The position numbers and the translations under genes were made by a program. Below, in pieces: positions 12,811-22,297 of a DNA stretch of 64,000 bases (positions within the stretch are counted from its first letter, which is position 1; the number at the start of each line of letters is the position of its first letter). The notes under the pieces are model-generated. The model made no database searches. It saw only the letters and a program-made list of their open reading frames with translations, and was not told where the DNA came from. The stretch is from Ornithodoros turicata (lineage: Eukaryota; Arthropoda; Arachnida; Ixodida; Argasidae), in assembly GCF_037126465.1 (NCBI RefSeq), contig NC_088210.1:14657511-14721510 (forward strand). The letters run 5' to 3'.

Positions 12811-13343
12811 TGGTGGTGCATGGTGGTGGTGGTGGTGGTGGTGGTGCTTGTGAAACAACCCGCCGTTGTCAGCCTCACAGGGGTGGGCAACGTCACGTCT
12901 TAATGTCACGGTTAATACGCGTCCTGGGCCGACTTCTAGGGGAAGTGTGCCGACATATATGTCTGACAGCCGTCTGATGCAGATCCAGGAAAAGTCCCCA
13001 GACAGCACAGCCGGCACCTGCACTCTTAAAAATGAACTTCACCGCATAGCACGCTCCTAGCCAACCATCATCTCGAATGATATCGTTATCTGCCCTGATT
13101 TGTTGAAAACGGGAGGCGTACGCCTTTTTTGTGACAATTATGAACAGCATAAGTGTCACAAAAAAGGCGTACGCCTCCCGTTTTCAACAAATCAGGGCAG
13201 ATAACTATATCATTCGGGATTATGGTTGGCTAGGAGCGTGCTATGCGGTGAAGTTCATTTTTAAGAGTGTGGATTCGAACCCGGGTACCTCCCAGTCTCG
13301 TCGCGACATGGCCAGCACGCTAACCACTGAGTTGGCACTACAG
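12811..13343 (-). mobile_element. SINE family 2 copy split by a MITE
   Basis: Left part (12811-13020): GGTGGT tract, GCCGTTGTCAGCCTCACAG, GGGCAACGTCACG, CCTGGGCCGACTTCTAGGGG, CATATATGTCTGACAG and CAGACAGCACAGCCGGCACC. Right part (13271-13343): GATTCGAACCCGGGTACC and then CAGCACGCTAACCACTGAGTT, the tRNA-like head. On the minus strand this gives a GGGTTCGAATC B-box. A foldback MITE (13021-13270) lies between the parts, so the SINE was there first. Confidence 0.8.
13021..13270. mobile_element. Foldback MITE, subfamily A, inside a SINE
   Basis: A 250-bp near-perfect palindrome with ends CACTCTTAAAAATGAACTTC and the inverse ending AAGAGTGT. The arms carry CCTAGCCAACCATCATC, GATATCGTTATCTGCCCTG and GGGAGGCGTACGCC. 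The centre is TTTTTTGTGACAATTATGAACAGCATAAGTGTCACAAAAAA. It splits the tRNA head from the body of a SINE. Confidence 0.9.
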
Positions 13344-13590
13344 CCTTAGAAATGATCTTCACCGCATAGCACGCTACTAGCCAACCATCACCTCGAATGA
13401 TATCGTTATCTGCACTGATTTGTTGAAAACAGGAGGGCTACGCCTTTTTTGTGACAATTATGACCAGCATAAGTATCACGAAAAAAGCGTACGCCTCCCG
13501 TTTTCAACAAATCAGGGCAGATAACTATATCATTCGAGATGATGGTTGGCTAGTAGCTTGCTATGCGGTGAAGTTCATTTCTAAGAGTGT
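13344..13590. mobile_element. Foldback MITE, subfamily A
   Basis: A full-length copy running from CTTAGAAATGATCTTCACC to GAAGTTCATTTCTAAGAGTG. The core is the same as in 13021-13270, with scattered substitutions such as AGGAGGGCTACGCC in the left arm only. It directly follows the SINE head. Confidence 0.9.
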
Positions 13591-13608
13591 ACTGTTGGCA
13601 CACAGCTG

Positions 13609-13845
13609 CACTGTTAAAACAGAACTTCACCACATAGCACGCTCCTAGCCAACCATCATACCGAATGATATCATTCTGTGTCATGATTTGTTCAAAACAG
13701 GGGCGAGGCGCCTATCTGGGACAAGATAATCTGTCCCAGATAGGCGCCTCCTCCCATTTTGAACAAATCAATGCACAGAATGGTATCATTCGGAATGATG
13801 GTTGGCTAGGAGCGTGCTATGTGGTGAAGTTCTGTTTTAGCAGTG
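13609..13845. mobile_element. Foldback MITE, subfamily C with a different core
   Basis: The outer arms are the family type (CACTGTTAAAACAGAACTTC, CTAGCCAACCATCAT). The core is replaced by GGCGCCTATCTGGGACA, a spacer AGATAATC, and TGTCCCAGATAGGCGCC. The inner palindrome is therefore unrelated to the GGCGTACGCC core of subfamily A. Confidence 0.88.
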
Positions 13846-13853
13846 TGGCATTA

Positions 13854-14102
13854 CACTCTTAAAAATGAATTTCACCACATAGCACGTTCCTAGCCAACTA
13901 TCATTCCGAATGACACCGTTCTCTCCCCTGATTCGTTGAAAACGGGAGGAGTACGCCTTTTTGTGACACTTATGCAGAAATGTTAATGTCACAAAAAGGC
14001 GCACGCCCAGCGGTTTCCACAAAATCAAGAGTGATACCGATACCACTCTGTACGGTGGTTGGCCTTCAGCGTGCTATGTGGTGAAGTTCATTTCAAAGGG
14101 TG
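13854..14102. mobile_element. Foldback MITE, mixed arms
   Basis: The left arm is subfamily A-like (CACTCTTAAAAATGAATTTC, CTCTCCCCTGATTCGTTG). The right arm is E-like (AGAGTGATACCGATACCACT, GGTTGGCCTTCAGCGTGC). It starts nine bases after the previous copy, with TTA at the left and GTA at the right flank. Confidence 0.85.
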
Positions 14103-14545
14103 TAGTATACTGTGTTCAGACTGCCACACACCATCAACCAATGAATATCAAAGTTGTTGGCACGAGCCGTTTTTTCTCAAAGCTTAATGTATCTATACTC
14201 TCTCAGGACAAAACATGACGAACAGTAGCGGATTCCTTAACTCGAGCGTGTAAACGTCACACAGTACAGAATAAACATCATCATTACTTCGGCGCAATGA
14301 CTTTACTGCCCGTTGAGCGAAATTTGATTATCTTTGACCGTTGAGTGATCTTGGACGGGGTTATACAGGCTCGCTCACGACAACACTTCTATAATGTCTC
14401 CCCCTTATATTTATACTTCTAATAGCCACATCCAATGCTCTCGCTATTATACGTCGATTCCATTCCCTACTGCACACGATGTTTGTGTATTCTGCGAGGG
14501 GAATAAAAACAAAACAAAAAACAAATCAGAAACAAACAAACAAAT
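14103..14545. other. Unannotated DNA
   Basis: No gene or repeat family is recognised. Confidence 0.4.
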
Positions 14546-14837
14546 AAACGGAAGTCGAAAGTGACAGTTGCGTTCAAGCTGAGAATGGTAGTGGCCCTCC
14601 CGCTGCCCATTTCTTCTTATCCTCCTCTCCCAGGCATAAAATAAACGGAATAAATAAGGAATAAAATAAATAAATATAAAATAATAAATAATAATACATA
14701 TAAAATATAAAATAAATAAATAAAAAAGAATAAATAAGGAATAAAATAAACGGAAGTCGAAAGTGACAGTTGCATTCAAGCTGAGAATGGTAGTGGCCCT
14801 CCCGCTGCCCACTTCTTCTTATCCTCCTCTCCTAGGC
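14546..14837 (+). repeat. 91-bp direct repeats around an AT-rich spacer
   Basis: The block AATAAACGGAAGTCGAAAGT...CTCCTCTCCCAGGCA at 14546-14636 recurs at 14747-14837 with only a few differences. The 110-bp spacer is made of AAATAAAT words. The arrangement suggests a recent local duplication, or two tails of one element. Confidence 0.85.
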
Positions 14838-14938
14838 AGCAGCATATATTTAAATATGAAGTCGTTTACTTATTAAATATCCAGTCAAAGAGCTACGAGG
14901 GCCGTTTTTTTTTTTTTTTATAGAACACGATTACGCAA

Positions 14939-14985
14939 CACTCTAAAAACAAATATTCACCGCATAACGCGCTCCCAGCCAATAA
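14939..14985. mobile_element. MITE left-end fragment
   Basis: CACTCTAAAAACAAATATTC followed by ACCGCATAACGCGCTCCCAGCCAA is the outer left arm of the foldback MITE family. It is cut off by another palindromic element. Confidence 0.7.
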
Positions 14986-15450
14986 ATTGGCTTTGGTTTA
15001 CATATTTCTGTCGCGGCTGGTCGCGGTTAGAGTATTTAGTGACTCTAGTCGCGGTGAAGCGCAAAAGGACGGGCTTCCACTCCCTTATCCACCAATGAAG
15101 TACGTCCTTTTGCCCTTCGCCGCGACAAAAATGTGTAAACCGAAACCAATTAATTACAGCAACAAATGACCCGCTTCGGTGGCAGATTTTTCTCTAAAAG
15201 GTGTCCACTGAAGGTCCCAAAAGCGGTAGTATCCATTTTAATGCTGACAGCGCCCTGCTTTAGAAGGTACGTTTTTCACGAAACTCATTCGAATTTTTCT
15301 TTGAATAATGAGCGCCTCCCACTCATTCACACGGTGCGCAGCTTGTATAGGTGGTATCGGACGGGTGTACTGATAAAAAAGAAAGTTTTTCGATTGGTGC
15401 ACCCGTACGTGAATTATTTAGCCCGGAGATTTAACTGAAACACCCTGTAT
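14986..15450. mobile_element. Foldback element G, copy 1
   Basis: The left side, TTGGTTTACATATTTCTGTC, GCGGCTGGTCGCGG, GTGAAGCGCAAAAGGAC, is mirrored by GTCCTTTTGCCCTTCGCCGC, GACAAAAATGTGTAAACCGA. About 250 bp further right matches 17930-18175 (AACAAATGACCCGCTTCG, AATGAGCGCCTCCCACTCATTC, AATTATTTAGCCCGG). The right end, CACCCTGTATA, resembles the ends of the 0.9-kb foldbacks elsewhere in the window. Confidence 0.7.
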
Positions 15451-15454
15451 AGCC

Positions 15455-15730
15455 AGAAAGGGATGAACTTTGCCGCACAGCACGCTCTGCGCCAACCATT
15501 GTCACGAATGATCGAATTATCGTTATCAGTTACCGGAGTTATTGCTTCTAATTCGAAGAGCGAGAGGGAGCGTCAGCCTTTTGTGTCAATTATCTCATAT
15601 CCAAATTGACACAAAAAAGCGTACTCCCCCCTCTCTCTATTCGAATCAGAATTCAGAAGAGATAACCCTATCATTCGTGGCAATGGTTGGCGCAGAGCTT
15701 GCTACGCGGTGAAGTTCTGTTTTTAAAGTG
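15455..15730. mobile_element. Foldback MITE, subfamily B
   Basis: The arms carry GCACGCTCTGCGCCAACCATTG, TTCGAAGAGCGAGAGGGAGCGT and the inverse ending GTTCTGTTTTTAAAGTG. The central loop region is CAATTATCTCATATCCAAATTG. The left terminus is diverged. Confidence 0.8.
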
Positions 15731-15770
15731 CACTCTACAAACAGAGAGGGGAGGGGGTAATGGCAGGATA

Positions 15771-16020
15771 GGCTCTTAAAAATGAACTTCACCGCATAGC
15801 ACGCTCCTAGCTAACCATCGTCACGAATGATATCGTTATCTGCCCTGATTTGTTGAAAACGGGAGGCGTACGCCTTTTTTGTGACACTTATGCTGCTCAT
15901 AATTGTCACAAAAAAAGGCGTCTGCAGCCCGTTTTCAACAAATCAGGGCAGATAACGATATCATTCGAGAGGATGGTTGGCTAAGAGCGTGCTATGCGGT
16001 GAAGTTCATTTCTAAGAGTG
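15771..16020. mobile_element. Foldback MITE, subfamily A
   Basis: A 250-bp palindrome from GCTCTTAAAAATGAACTTC to CATTTCTAAGAGTG. The core spacer is in the opposite orientation to the 13021 copy (CTTATGCTGCTCATAATTG), as expected if inserts occur in both directions. Confidence 0.9.
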
Positions 16021-16022
16021 TA

Positions 16023-16271
16023 GGCTCTAAAAACAGAACTTCACCGCGTAGCACGCTGTGACCCAACCATTGCCACGAATGATAGGGTTATCGTTTCTGA
16101 TTCGAAGAGAGAGGTGGGCGTACGACTTTTTTGTGGCAATTTAGATATATGAAAATTGTCACAAAAAGGCGTACGCCCCGTCTCTCTTCGAATCAGAAGC
16201 GATAACCCTATCACCCTTGGCAATGGTTGGCGCAGAACCTGCTATGCGGTGAAGTTCTGTTTTTAAAAGAG
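16023..16271. mobile_element. Foldback MITE, subfamily B
   Basis: Ends GGCTCTAAAAACAGAACTTC and GAAGTTCTGTTTTTAAAAGAG. Arms CCAACCATTGCCACGAATG and GATAGGGTTATCG, core GGGCGTACGACTTTTTTGTGGCAA with its inverse. It begins only a few bases after the previous copy, leaving TAG between them. Confidence 0.88.
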
Positions 16272-16982
16272 CACACGAGAGCACATCGAAATAAAAGGCG
16301 TGTCACTGCTTTCACCCCCCCCCCCCCCCTCGACCCTCTTCTCCGTCATGGACAAAATCTTGAAAAGATGCCAATACACTGGGAGCATTCTAAAGAGTTC
16401 GCAACGTGGCTTTGAGTACTTTATAATAACTAGACAAACGCTCATATTTTTGAGTGCGCCCGTGTTAGACGTCCAATGCACAGCACGTACGCTGTCTACA
16501 CGGTGCAAGGCCGGCGGAAACTAAGTTTCGCTCTTGTTTCGTGGACCGGGAGCAGTCTGGCTGACTCCCTCCTCTGAGGCGCCCTTGACGAATGCATTAG
16601 GACAGGTTATTCCACGGGCTGCATTCCGGCCTACTGGACGTCCGATCAGTGAAGGTGTGGTGATAGTCCCCAGTGTTTTCCCATGACCGCCAACGCATTT
16701 CAAGGCTCGCCACCTGGTGCCAGGGTGGCGGAGCTATAATAGCTGCGCATGGAAGGAAAAATAATTTTTGCATAGAGTTATAGTGTGTATAAGGTTCCGT
16801 TGTTCAAAGGGCGTTTCGGACAAAAGTAACGCGGTCCCGTCTTTCCAGTTATATACGGTCTTCAAACAGGAGGGCGGTTGTGATGGGACCGTGTTATTGC
16901 CGTTGTTGGCCTCAGTCAAGTGGGCAGTGTCACGGCAGTGGCGGTGGCCAGGATGGGATGAGATGAGATGAGATGATATGAT
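16272..16982. other. Spacer with a SINE-tail fragment
   Basis: A C-run at 16314-16329, then unrecognised sequence. At 16868-16975 GCCGTTGTTGGCCTCAGTCAAGTGGGCAGTG and a GATGAGATGAGATGAT tract resemble the tail of SINE family 2. No gene is recognised. Confidence 0.45.
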
Positions 16983-17520
16983 ATGAACAACAACTTTATT
17001 TTTAAGGCGATGAATGGGGATTTTCATCGCCAGGGGGCGATACTCTACCCCCATCGCTGGTCGTGATGTGGGGAATGAAATAACGAGCCCCAACAATCGG
17101 ATCGAATTTACAATAAGGATCGAAGTCCTATGGTGTCCAAAAAGAGCTTTGAGGGCAGAGCGTTAGTGGGCTGGATCTGGCCAGGGACTTTAGATGATTA
17201 GACAGGACAGAGTGGAAGGATGTCTAGATGTGCTGTTTATTAAGCGGAGATCGAGCTGAGAACGAACGTGATTCCGTCGCGTGGGTGAGCAACCTTGACC
17301 TTGTCTTCTTTGTTGACATAACATATTCAACAGGGACCAAGCAATTTTGAGAGAGAGAGAGGGGGGGAGGGAGAGGGCGGTTCGGGATGGTTGGTAGTGC
17401 GGGCAATGAAGAAGAATGTGTGATCCACGTCTTCTAGAGTACTGCATCGACTGCAGCAGCCGGGAGACTCAACCTGTCTCAAGCGGTCAAGTGGTCAAGC
17501 CACATCGAGTCGCACGTGGC
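16983..17520 (-). pseudogene. LINE 3' end with ORF2 C-terminal remnant
   Basis: On the minus strand, 17517-17390 translates as VTGHVRLDVA, stop, PLDRLRQVESPGCCSRC, STLEDVDHTFF. This matches the usual LINE ORF2 C-terminal pattern (TGH..L, SP.C..C, ED..H). HCPHYQPSR follows in another frame, so there is at least one stop and one frameshift. The 3' region ends AAATAAAGTTGTTGTTC at 16983, typical of a LINE tail. A related 3' region lies at 45073-45510. Confidence 0.75.
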
Positions 17521-17713
17521 CAGTCACTGCTACACTCTAAAAACAGGGAGGGGGGTGTATTAAAAAAAAAAAAGGAACGGGTGGAGATTGAAGGGTGGAG
17601 CTGCGTAGAGGGTGCGTGAGTTTGTCGAAAGTCGAGAAACCTTAAAAATTTCTCGACTGCCTTTTTCTTTTTTTTCTTTTCTTAAGATGCGGCTTGGAGT
17701 GATTTGGAGTGAA

Positions 17714-18175
17714 ATGGGTACCCCTTTTGGAGAAAAATCTGCGACCGAAGCGGGTCGTTTGTTGCACTAATTAATTGGTTTCTGTTTGCATATTTTTGTC
17801 GCGGCTGGTCGCGGTGAAGCGCAAACGGACGCTCTTCCACACCCTTATCCACCAATGAATAATGTCCTTTTGCGCTTCACCGCGACCACCGCGACAAAAT
17901 ATGTAAACCGAAACCAATTAATTAGTGCAACAAATGACCCGCTTCGTTGGAGAGTTTTCTCCAAAAGGGGTAGTACCCATTTTAATGCCGACAGCGCCCT
18001 CAGTTAGAAGTAATGTTTTATTTTCGAAATTCATTTGAATTCGTATTTAAATAATGAGCGCATCCCACTCATTCACACGGTACGCAGCTTCTAGGCGGCA
18101 TCGGACAGACACTTGGAAAAAAGAGAGTTCCTTGATTAGTGCACCCGTTCGCGAATTATTTAGCCCGGGGAGACT
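17714..18175. mobile_element. Foldback element G, copy 2
   Basis: A palindrome centred near 17847: ATGGGTACCCCTTTTGGAG, CGAAGCGGGTCGTTTGTTGC, TAATTAATTGGTTTC and GCGGCTGGTCGCGGTGAAGC are mirrored out to GGGGTAGTACCCAT at 17981. The right extension to 18175 is shared with copy 1. A MITE end (TACACTCTAAAAACAGG) sits just upstream at 17530-17547. Confidence 0.75.
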
Positions 18176-18648
18176 TTCCCCGGACAGTAATAAAAATACG
18201 ACAAAGCAAGAATTTGAAGCCGCCAAATACATGACACGACAAATCGCAGAACGGTACGGTTCGCGTAAGCGTGTTTCTTCACTCTGGAGACGGATTCCTA
18301 AGCACACACTTTTTTCCTCCTCTCTCCTCGAGTAACAATAGCGTCTTACGGGACGAAAAACAGAGACACCGCCTTCACTTTTTATTCACCGCGATGCTCT
18401 ACTATAGTTGTTCACATGAAGCAATCGCCGGACCTTCGAACCGCAACTGGACCAATCAGCCGGTGTCCTTCACGAACAATGAGCCCATTCTCGAACGTTC
18501 CCAAGCTGTTCTACCGGCGAAATGTTGAGCCGCGTCCAGTAGGCTTAAGTAATTTATCAATTTTAATTAGGGCGGAGAGACCGATCTTTGGAACGTGACT
18601 GAGCTTTATTGACCCGCATACTTTGGTTTCATCATCCTTAACCGCATA
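18176..18648. other. Unannotated DNA
   Basis: No gene or repeat family is recognised. Overlapping short frames on the plus strand have no domain. Confidence 0.4.
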
Positions 18649-18812
18649 CACTCTAAAAACAAAGCTTCACCGCATTGCACGCTCTGACAGGGTTTTGTCG
18701 CTTCTGATTCCAGGACAGAAGGGGGGGTACGCCTTTTTGTGTCAATTTGGATATGTGATGACTGACACAAAAAGGCGTACGCCCTCATCTCGCTTCGAAT
18801 CAGATATGATAT
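18649..18812. mobile_element. Foldback MITE, subfamily B, internally deleted
   Basis: It starts CACTCTAAAAACAAAGCTTC and has the core GGTACGCCTTTTTGTGTCAATTTGG with its inverse CACAAAAAGGCGTACGCC. It stops at TTCGAATCAGATATGATATAAC, so the right outer arm is gone. A second CACTCTTAAAAATGA end follows at 18821. Confidence 0.8.
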
Positions 18813-18829
18813 AACTCTACACTCTTAAA

Positions 18830-18912
18830 AATGAGGGGGGGGGGGGGGGGGTGTCGAGGTAGCTTGCCGTTGTTGGCCGCACTCAAGTGGGCATCGTCAC
18901 GACTATAGCCAA
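18830..18912 (-). mobile_element. SINE family 2 tail fragment
   Basis: After a G-run, GCTTGCCGTTGTTGGCCGCACTCAAGTGGGCATCGTCACGACTATAGCC matches the tail of family 2. The rest of the SINE is absent. Confidence 0.55.
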
Positions 18913-19021
18913 AAAAAAGGAAAAGAAGGTGGGAGAAAGGGGAGTTGAGGGCTTCAAAGTGATGTAGAAGCAGGATGACCGGTACTGATGGGACGGAAGC
19001 ACACTGTAGGTGAGAGGTGCA

Positions 19022-19420
19022 CTAGAGTGGTCTCTCCGCTAGGCCCGTTGCTTGAAGAAAGCGCACGAGGCCGCGAGTTTTTGAAAGTCGTTCCGCACAA
19101 GAACCTTCGGGGAAGAGGACGTCCGTCAGTATACCAGGCCTGGCGTGGGGAAGATGGGTTTCCCGCATGGCATGGTATGCACGGCATTCTGTCAGGATAT
19201 GCCCAATTGTCTCCGGATGATTACAGTGTCCGCAACTGGAGTCCTCCCTGGAGCCGATCTTGCACAGTTGCGAGTTCGTGAACGCAGATCCTGTGCGTAA
19301 TCGATGGAGCATTGTCTGCATACCACGGGGAAGATCTTTCGTGGGAAGAGAGGGTCGGTGATTCTGCATGATGTCCTGTATGCCAGGGTGACGCACCTCA
19401 ACTAGCCGTTTAACGACCAT
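19022..19420 (-). pseudogene. LINE ORF2 C-terminal fragment
   Basis: The minus-strand frame contains MLHRLRTGSAFTNSQLCKIG and then SCGHCNHPETIGHILTECRAY. This is the C-terminal pattern of non-LTR retrotransposon ORF2 proteins: an LRTG..TN..L block, and a CxxC...ET..H...C zinc-binding-like segment. The frame is open for 132 codons, but no reverse transcriptase or endonuclease lies upstream. It is therefore a truncated insertion, not a host gene. Confidence 0.75.
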
Positions 19421-19489
19421 GAGCCTGTCAGTGTCGGCCGGGACTGCTAAGGATGGGCTGCAGCTGTTGTGTGCTGAGGAAGCTAGCTG

Positions 19490-19697
19490 GTCCGCGGAGG
19501 CGGAGTTTATTTTGTGTCAATTATGCACGGCACAGAATAGACTCCGCCTCCCGTTTTCAACAAATGAGGGGCCAGAACGTTGTCATTCGGGATGATGGTT
19601 GGCTAGGAGCGTGCTGTGTGGTGAAGTTCATTTCTAAGAGTGCATCGTTCGTGGTCATGGTTGGGTGCTATGCGGTGAAGTTCTGTTTTTAGAGTGT
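19490..19697. mobile_element. Foldback MITE, subfamily D, left-truncated, plus a B end
   Basis: The core GGAGGCGGAGTTTATTTTGTGTCAATTATGCACGGCACAGAATAGACTCCGCCTCC and a right arm to TTTCTAAGAGTG at 19641 match the D copy at 57925-58158. A short right end of subfamily B (GCTATGCGGTGAAGTTCTG, TTTTTAGAGTGTA) follows to 19697. Confidence 0.8.
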
Positions 19698-19868
19698 AGC
19701 TCACATCTATAGCTATACGCCGTTCCATGGCGTGTATCCCTCCTCATTTGTTGAATATAGCAGAGTACACCCTCTGGTGACGCATTGCATTCGCGTTAAC
19801 TGTCACAAAAGAGCGTGCGCCCTACTCTCTCCGCAAATCAAGAACGGCTGAGTATCATTGTGTGAAAA

Positions 19869-20090
19869 AACTTCACCCCGAAACAGCTTGAAGGTCAGCC
19901 ATTGCTCCGAAGGATACAGTTATCACTTTCGATTTGTAGGAACGGGGGAAGCGCACACCTTTTTGTGGTAATTTTGTGGTCACAAAAACGCGTACGCCTC
20001 CAATTTTCAACAAATCGAGAAGAAAAAAGAACTATTCTGGATGGCATCGTGGTTCTATAGGGGTGGTGGTGAAGTTCTGCTGTTAGAGTG
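19869..20090. mobile_element. Foldback MITE, subfamily E
   Basis: Left arm AACTTCACCCCGAAACAGC, GAAGGTCAGCCATTGCTCC and GATACAGTTATCACTTTCGATTTG. Short core CCTTTTTGTGGTAATTTTGTGGTCACAAAAACGCG. Right end GAAGTTCTGCTGTTAGAGTG. A partial right half of another copy precedes it near 19795-19850. Confidence 0.7.
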
Positions 20091-20093
20091 AAC

Positions 20094-20235
20094 TCGTGAT
20101 TTATGGAAAGCGCGGGGCATGTGCCTTTTTGTGACAAATAAAAGAACTCAATAAGTGTCTCAAAAAGGCGTACGCTTTCTGTTTTCAATAAATCAGGAGA
20201 GAGAACGATATATCATTCGGCACGGTAGTTGTCTA
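20094..20235. mobile_element. Foldback MITE fragment (core only)
   Basis: It retains GATTTATGGAAAGCGCGGGG, CCTTTTTGTGACAAATAAAAGAACTCAATAAGTGTCTC and AAAAAGGCGTACGC plus part of the right arm (GAGAACGATATATCATTCGG). The outer arms are lost. Confidence 0.65.
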
Positions 20236-20283
20236 CTCTCTAAAAACAAGTTCTCATACCTGTCTCATTAAATTTTCCTATAA

Positions 20284-20511
20284 CAAAAACAAGTTCACCG
20301 CATAGCACGCTGTGCGCCAACCATTGCGACGAATGTCCTGATTCGAAGAGAGAGAGGGGGCGTACGCCCTTTATGTCAATTGGGATATTTCATAAGCAGC
20401 ACAAGAAGACGTTCTCCCCCTCATTCCGAATGAGAAGCGATAGCCCTCTCATTCGTGGCAATGGTTGGCGCACAGCGTGCTATGCGGTGAAGTTATGGTT
20501 TTAGAGGGTAG
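20284..20511. mobile_element. Foldback MITE, subfamily B
   Basis: From AAACAAGTTCACCGCATAGC and GCTGTGCGCCAACCATTGCG, through the core GGGGGCGTACGCCCTTTATGTCAATTGGG, to GGTTGGCGCACAGCGTGC and GAAGTTATGGTTTTAGAGGG. The right inner arm is diverged (AGAAGACGTTCTCC). Confidence 0.8.
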
Positions 20512-20624
20512 TAAGGGTGCTATGGGGTGAAGGTTTGTTTCGAGAGTGTGCAGTATTTACCTCTAGCGTGTTAGATAGTGAGGTTTCATTTTAACGGTGA
20601 AACGCATCACACCTTCACCGTCGT

Positions 20625-20805
20625 GTACACTTCAGCTTCACCGCATAGCGCTCTGAAGGACTATCATTGCACGTCGTTTTCTCCCCTGATTGGTTGAAAA
20701 CGGGAGGCGTACGTAGTTATTTTAATTGTCACAAAAAGCCGTATACGTCCCCTGTTTTCTCCCCTGATTGGTTGAAAACGGGAGGCGTACTTTTTTTGCG
20801 ACACT
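20625..20805. mobile_element. Rearranged foldback MITE
   Basis: The left-arm block TCTCCCCTGATTGGTTGAAAACGGGAGGCGTAC occurs twice in the same direction (near 20680 and 20758), with the core between them. A copy has been partly duplicated or internally converted. No intact right arm is present. Confidence 0.65.
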
Positions 20806-20847
20806 CTGAAAGAGTTGACATTACCGTATAAGTATCACACACACATA

Positions 20848-21067
20848 CACTCTTAAAAATGGGCTTCCCCGCATAGCACGCTCCTAGCCAACCATCATCT
20901 CGAATGATATAGTTATCTGTCCTGATTTCTTGAAAATGGGAGGCGTACGCCTTTTTTGACAATTATGAACAGCATAAGTGTCACAAAAAAAAGTGTACGC
21001 CTCCCGTTTTCAACAATTCAGGGGAAGTATAGGAGACTGTCATGCGGTAAAGCTCTGTTTTTTTAAA
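20848..21067. mobile_element. Foldback MITE, subfamily A, diverged right arm
   Basis: The left end CACTCTTAAAAATGGGCTTC and the core CCTTTTTTGACAATTATGAACAGCATAAGTGTCACAAAAA are typical. The right arm is deleted after CAACAATTCAGG and ends GGTAAAGCTCTGTTTTTTTAAAG. A degenerate SINE tail (CCAGCCCAGGACGCAC) follows to about 21180. Confidence 0.8.
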
Positions 21068-21200
21068 GCCCTGTGAAGCCAGCCCAGGACGCACAATCCG
21101 CTCCTGCGATAATCGTCACATTTCCCGCCTAAGCGTGATCTACTACGGCAAGCAGTGCCATCGTCATCGCCATTACCACCACCTCTGTTTTAAGGCTGTA

Positions 21201-21398
21201 CACTCTTAAAACAAAGCTTCACCATATAGCACGCTGAAGGCCAAATATTGTACAGAGTGATACCTCTATCACTCTCGATTTGTGGAAAGCGCCGGTCGCA
21301 CGCCTCTTTGTGACAATTAACATTTCCTCATAAGTGTCACAGAAAAGTGTTCAAGTTGAGCTGTGAAAGTGTCAAGGTGAAGTTCATTTTTAAGAGTG
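21201..21398. mobile_element. Foldback MITE, subfamily E, internal deletion, TA duplication
   Basis: Ends CACTCTTAAAACAAAGCTTC and GAAGTTCATTTTTAAGAGTG, each flanked by TA. The left arm has GAAGGCCAAATATTGTACAGAG. Most of the right inner arm is missing. Confidence 0.85.
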
Positions 21399-21539
21399 TA
21401 CGCTCCCTGCCGTTGATTCCAGTATATAGGTACAATAACTTCCCGGTGACCTTACCAAGGGTTTACCACCAGTTCGGATAGGAGGAAAAAGAGAGGCATA
21501 CGCCTTTGGCGTACGTAGGTTTAATTTAATGTGTCAGTT

Positions 21540-21690
21540 CCCTGATTTGTTGAAAACAGGAGGCGCACGCCTTTTTTTGTGACAATTGTGAACCGCATAA
21601 TTGTCACAAAAAAGGTGTACGCCTCCCATTTCCAACAAATCAGGGCAGAGAACGATGCCATTCGAAATTATAGTTAAACTACAGGTGAAG
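21540..21690. mobile_element. Foldback MITE, subfamily A, ends missing
   Basis: Inner arms CCTGATTTGTTGAAAACAGG and AGGCGCACGCC mirror GGTGTACGCCTCCCATTTCC and AACAAATCAGG around TGTGACAATTGTGAACCGCATAATTGTCACA. The outer arms are lost. Confidence 0.8.
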
Positions 21691-22297
21691 TCCCGGCCGT
21701 TCCACTAACGGCCTTAAGTTTGCCGTCTGACAAGGGTATTACTTATTACAGATCCGTTTTAACATTGAAAGACGACAGATTATGCAGGCTGTCGACACGA
21801 ACACGGCTTGCATTGAGGCACTTATACCGCGCGTTCTCATCAATACTTTCAACACTTTTCAACACTCCCTCTGATGGCTACTGTCTCTATACAACAAAAC
21901 AGTGACAGCAGCAGCTGCGCCCTGATACATTAACAACCACCACGAGACTCGTCAAAGTCACGGCGAGCCCCGCAGGCAGCCGAGGTGTGGCGCTCTACAA
22001 AACCCTACCCACACCCGAGGCGCGCACGAATATATACGGTCTCGATTTTAACCTCACTCTGACCTTCGTCAAAACTCTTTCAAGCACATATCAGCGTCCT
22101 TTCACGAGGGCGACAAGAGAAAGGAATATGGCATCGGTGTAAGGGGAGGAGGGGGTATCATTAAAGATGCGTGCGCTTCGGCGCCATTAGAAATACATTA
22201 AATGCAACGATCGACGATGAAAGTTCACGACTTCCTGATGTGGCACCAATATTATAAGTGTTTCGTATAATTGAAGTGTACGTTCGCTTTTATACAT
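21691..22297. other. Unannotated DNA
   Basis: No gene is recognised. TTATGCAGG and GTCGAC words resemble 2770-2800, but no repeat boundary can be fixed. Confidence 0.4.

Noticed and set aside
13131..13349. A conserved small protein, MTIMNSISVTKKAYASRFQQ..., open in many places (also 13451, 28686, 55481, 57374 and on the minus strand)
   Set aside because: It is the translation of the right arm of the foldback MITE. It appears wherever a copy lies, in both directions, with no start context or expression signal. The DNA palindrome explains it.
13021..16271. A possible CRISPR-like array, because of regularly recurring units
   Set aside because: The units are about 250-bp palindromic MITEs with TA flanks in a eukaryotic genome. 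There are no short repeats with unique spacers and no cas genes.
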